Origin: Chloroflexota bacterium
GTDB taxonomy: Bacteria > Chloroflexota > Limnocylindria > P2-11E
DNA: 44,526 bases
Reading direction: 5' to 3'
NCBI GenBank assembly: GCA_005881885.1
Contig: VBDX01000153.1
Span: 1 to 44,526, forward strand
Part shown: in pieces, positions 42,057-44,526 of the stretch
How the letters are laid out: the number at the start of each line of letters is the position of its first letter
Numbering within the stretch: position 1 is the first letter of the stretch
Notes under the pieces: model-generated
Database searches by the model: none
What the model was told of the DNA's origin: nothing
What the model saw: the letters and a program-made list of their open reading frames with translations, nothing else
Made by a program: the position numbers and the translations under genes

Positions 42057-43102
42057 GCGCGGCGGTCAGCGTCGACGAGCTTCGCGCAAGCCTCGAGGAG
42101 CGTGAGGAACCAGGCGTGGCCGAGCTGCTCGAGGCCGTGCGCACTATCTTGCCCGACGCAGGCGCGGCGGAATGGGCGTCCGAGCTCACGCCGCTCAAGC
42201 GCCGGGTGTACCGGCTACGACTAGAGGGGCGGCACGGAGCGCGCTCGGTCGTCCTCAAACGCAGTGAACCCCCGATAGCTCATGTCAACCGGTTAGTCGC
42301 CGAGCGGTGGCTTCCCGCGTTGCGACTCGGCGAGCAGTGTGCCGCTCTGATCGCCAGTGCGGCGGATCGGCAAGGCCGCTGGGTTTGGCAGATCTACGAG
42401 GATCTCGGCGACGACACGCTGGAACGGCGGTCCGACCGTCCGCGCGTCGCCGCGACGACCGACGTGATCGCCGAGCTGCACGCGCGCGGCGCCGGACACG
42501 CACTGCTGCCCGAGGTCCGCCAATACGGCAAGGACCTTGGCCTCGCCTTCTTCGCGGCGAACGTCGGCGATGCCATTCGCGGCCTCGAACGACTCGGCGG
42601 CGAGCATGCGCCAAGCGAGCTTCGCTCTCTTCGCGATCGTCTGCTCCGGCGGATGTATCCACTGTCGGTCGGCATGCCCAGCAGGGCGCAACTCCTGAAG
42701 GACGCGGGCGGACCGGACACGCTCCTGCATGGTGATCTCTGGCGAAACAACGCATTCGCGACGGTTTCCGCGGGAGTCGTACGTGTCCAACTGATCGACT
42801 GGGATCACGTCGGCATAGGACCGCTCGCCTACGATCTCTCGACCTTCCTGATGAGGTTTCCATCGGCCGAGCGGCCGTGGATCCTCGACCGCTACAGAGA
42901 CACATTGTCCCTGGCCGGCTTGCGGCTCCCTTCGGAACGCGAGCTCAACATGCTGTTCGAGACCGCGGAGTACGCACGCTTCGCCAATCGCGTGTCCTGG
43001 GCCGCCATGGCCTGGCTGCACGACGGTGCCGAGTGGGTCCTCATCGAGCTTGCCGAGATCGAGCGCTGGTTTGATGCATTACGTCCCATCCTCGGCGAGT
43101 GA
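42053..43102 (+). CDS. APH-fold phosphotransferase (small-molecule or sugar kinase)
   Basis: A 349-residue kinase-like protein. The ATP-binding lobe has SVVLKRSEP (Lys) and WQIYEDLGDDTLE. The catalytic loop is LLHGDLWRNN (Asp228) and the metal Asp249 lies in LIDWDHVGIGPLAYDLSTF. This layout is shared by choline kinases, fructosamine kinases and aminoglycoside phosphotransferases. It is the second such kinase in the operon, after the one fused to the exporter, but the two are not close copies. Its ATG overlaps the glycosyltransferase stop, and its stop overlaps the RelE-like start. Phosphorylation of the glycan or of an attached group is inferred. Confidence 0.82.
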   Translation: MSAAVSVDELRASLEEREEPGVAELLEAVRTILPDAGAAEWASELTPLKRRVYRLRLEGRHGARSVVLKRSEPPIAHVNRLVAERWLPALRLGEQCAALIASAADRQGRWVWQIYEDLGDDTLERRSDRPRVAATTDVIAELHARGAGHALLPEVRQYGKDLGLAFFAANVGDAIRGLERLGGEHAPSELRSLRDRLLRRMYPLSVGMPSRAQLLKDAGGPDTLLHGDLWRNNAFATVSAGVVRVQLIDWDHVGIGPLAYDLSTFLMRFPSAERPWILDRYRDTLSLAGLRLPSERELNMLFETAEYARFANRVSWAAMAWLHDGAEWVLIELAEIERWFDALRPILGE

Positions 43103-43341
43103 TGCGTCAGGCGCGGGACGCGGTTCGGGTCCTTCCGCCCGACGTCAGGCGAAGAGTCCGCGCCGCAGTCGACGAGCTGAAGGCTGACCCAACCGGTGGT
43201 GAACCGCTCGGCGGAGAGCTGACCGGCCTACATCGGGCGCGGGGCGGACGCTACCGTGTCGTCTACCGGGCCACGGCCAACGCCGTTGAGATCGTGGCAG
43301 TGGGCCCTCGCCGCATGAAGGATCGCCCGCACCGGCGCTGA
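43099..43341 (+). CDS. RelE/ParE-family toxin-like protein without antitoxin
   Basis: An 80-residue basic protein with the RelE fold. It shows VLPPDVRRRVRAAVDELKADP, then PLGGELTGLHRARGGRYRVVYRATANAVEIVAVGPR. The GRYRVVYR and VEIVAVGPR strands are diagnostic. RelE toxins cut mRNA on ribosomes; ParE members inhibit gyrase. It starts at GTG 43099 over the kinase stop (ATG 43102 is also possible). No antitoxin gene lies on either side; the upstream neighbour is a kinase. It may be an orphan or a housekeeping nuclease, or be held in check by a protein encoded elsewhere. Confidence 0.75.
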   Translation: MMRQARDAVRVLPPDVRRRVRAAVDELKADPTGGEPLGGELTGLHRARGGRYRVVYRATANAVEIVAVGPRRMKDRPHRR

Positions 43342-43391
43342 CTTAGTTAGTCCTCGCCTCCGACCAGGGCGCCGCCGCTACGACCTTGAGG

Positions 43392-43419
43392 GCGACTCGT
43401 CGCGTGTTAACGAAGTCGC
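43392..43419. terminator. Hairpin between convergent genes at the operon end
   Basis: The stem gcgactcgt / acg-a-agtcgc (one bulged A) lies about 50 nt after the RelE-like stop and just beyond the 3' end of the minus-strand BNR gene. It could serve both directions; there is no clear T-run. Confidence 0.4.
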
Positions 43420-43430
43420 TGGCTACTCGC

Positions 43431-44526
43431 TCAATAGCCGGGACCCAATGCTGAACGCGGGACGGTGGCGAGCACCTGCTGCTGGTAATAGACCGGCCCG
43501 CCCTCGTCCGCCGTCACGCTCGAGGCGTAGTGCGTCGACACGAACAACGCGTAGATATTCTTGGCCGAGATCGCCAGTCCGAAGTAGTCGCCGATAAAGC
43601 CGCGCCCGCTCGGGCACGGATCGCGCGCGCCAGCGCACGGGTATTGCGAGAGGCCCCCGAGGTGCTGCCCGGGCTGCTCGGGGTCCCAGCTGAACTGCGT
43701 GATGCGCCGGTTCGCGCCGAGGCTGACGGCGCCGCCGCCACTGTCTTTGTACGCCTGGACCGAGACGTCGATGCAGAAGTTCGCCCGACCCACGTCGGCC
43801 CCGAGGACGCTCGGGTCGTTCGGGCAGGCCGACCGGCGATCGTAGAAGGCGATCGCGACCGCGCCCCCGGCGCCGACCGCGACCGTGGGCTGGAACTGGT
43901 CCGTCGGCACGCCCGCCGCGTCGACGTTGTCGTTGACGATCGTCGGCGCCGACCAGGTGAGGCCGCCGTCCGTCGACTGCGTGAGCTTCACGTCCATCTG
44001 GCCCCGCGCGGCGTCCCAGTCCTCGAACGTGAGGTAGAGGTGGCCGCGGAAGGTCGGGCTCGCCGCGAAGCTCTCGGTGATCCCGTCGCGGAATCTGGTG
44101 TTCGGCAGTCCCGCGGTCGGGATGCTGCTCACGGTCGTGACCGGCACGAACGGGGAAAACGTCCGCGCGTCGTCGCTCGAGCGAGCGACGTAGATCGTTG
44201 AGGCGTTGCCATTCGGTGGGAACGACACGACCGCGACGTAGACGTCGCCCGCGGCGTCGATCTGCGGAATGACGAATGTCGCCGCCGCGCCAACTTCGGA
44301 CGGCGGAGTGATCGTGACCGCGCTGTCGAAGGTCTGGCCGCGATCGCGGGAGACCGCCATCTTCACCTTCACGCCCTGGCCATTCGAGGAGCCGTTGAAG
44401 ACGGCCCACGCCGCGTAGACGTGGTCCTGGAACGCGTTCCCGACAATGTGATTCACCGCGACCCACTGCTTGTCCTCGACGTGGCCGGCCTGCTTCGCCG
44501 AAGCGTTGTTCGAGGGCTCGAGCGGC
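43431..44526 (-). CDS. BNR/sialidase-like secreted protein, partial
   Basis: The frame is open to the right edge, so the N-terminus and signal peptide lie outside the window. The visible 364 residues begin with the segment VEDKQWVAVNHIVG and contain repeated Asp-box-like motifs, such as SRDRGQTFDSAV, SSDDARTFSPFV and STDGGLTWSAPTI. These alternate with strands such as VYVAVVSFPPNG and HLYLTFEDWD. This is a beta-propeller of the BNR/sialidase type. Catalytic Arg and Tyr residues of true sialidases are not evident, so binding or structural roles are as likely. A GTG at 44456 is only an internal start. It is convergent with the glycan operon. Confidence 0.75.
   Translation of the reverse strand, partial: PLEPSNNASAKQAGHVEDKQWVAVNHIVGNAFQDHVYAAWAVFNGSSNGQGVKVKMAVSRDRGQTFDSAVTITPPSEVGAAATFVIPQIDAAGDVYVAVVSFPPNGNASTIYVARSSDDARTFSPFVPVTTVSSIPTAGLPNTRFRDGITESFAASPTFRGHLYLTFEDWDAARGQMDVKLTQSTDGGLTWSAPTIVNDNVDAAGVPTDQFQPTVAVGAGGAVAIAFYDRRSACPNDPSVLGADVGRANFCIDVSVQAYKDSGGGAVSLGANRRITQFSWDPEQPGQHLGGLSQYPCAGARDPCPSGRGFIGDYFGLAISAKNIYALFVSTHYASSVTADEGGPVYYQQQVLATVPRSALGPGY

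Noticed and set aside
1-44526. CRISPR arrays, tRNA or rRNA genes, insertion sequences
   Set aside because: I looked for regular spaced repeats, tRNA-like cloverleaf ends, rRNA blocks and transposase motifs and saw none. A short tRNA could still be missed by eye.

Overview
This is a GC-rich, densely packed chromosomal stretch, GC roughly two thirds by eye. Many genes overlap by 4 nt (ATGA or GTGA), and several start with TTG or GTG. Gene content and style suggest a free-living soil or freshwater heterotroph, perhaps a Chloroflexota-like lineage from a metagenome. That placement is inference; there is no rRNA or other marker here. I saw no rRNA, tRNA, CRISPR array, insertion sequence or prophage gene.

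Layout, left to right. (1) 1-1414: the end of a secreted protein and an NAD-dependent epimerase. (2) 1487-8682: a peptide-type ABC importer (binding lipoprotein and two permeases, no ATPases), coupled to a GNAT acetyltransferase and two dynamin-like GTPases. (3) 8966-13405: housekeeping and stress genes: metF, a SnoaL-like protein, msrB, a DEAD-box helicase behind a terminator-like leader, a zinc-ribbon protein and three small membrane proteins. (4) 13559-14226: a Phd/VapB-VapC toxin-antitoxin pair with a palindrome over its start codon. (5) 14297-25127: a xylose region with xylA, a xylFHG-type importer on the opposite strand, xylB and an aldose epimerase. Inside it sits an UnbV/FG-GAP protein followed by a vanadium-haloperoxidase-like protein. 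(6) 25134-29787: a frameshifted SnoaL-like gene, a DUF2652 protein, a HicA-like toxin with an unusual HTH partner between two direct repeats, a DUF1761 membrane protein and a berberine-bridge-type oxidase. (7) 30423-43341: a ten-gene operon for a surface glycan or glycoconjugate. (8) The right edge: a partial BNR/sialidase-like secreted protein.

The glycan operon is the best candidate for an undescribed system. UDP-glucose dehydrogenase and UDP-glucuronate decarboxylase would supply UDP-GlcA and UDP-xylose. A glycosidase-GT2 fusion and two paralogous GT-B-like transferases would assemble the product. A YdjC-type deacetylase, an ATP-grasp ligase and two APH-fold kinases would modify it. An ABC exporter, fused in frame to one of the kinases, would move it. 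The last gene, a RelE-like toxin without antitoxin, is translationally coupled to the operon.

Several genes look broken or non-standard: a G-run frameshift at 25480-25483, and two membrane-protein genes (near 3063 and 12694) whose conserved N-termini have no ATG, GTG or TTG start. These may be assembly errors or real. Four genes (metF, the vapB-like antitoxin, the DUF2652 gene, the hicA-like gene) have a -10-like hexamer 4-7 nt before the start codon and may be leaderless.
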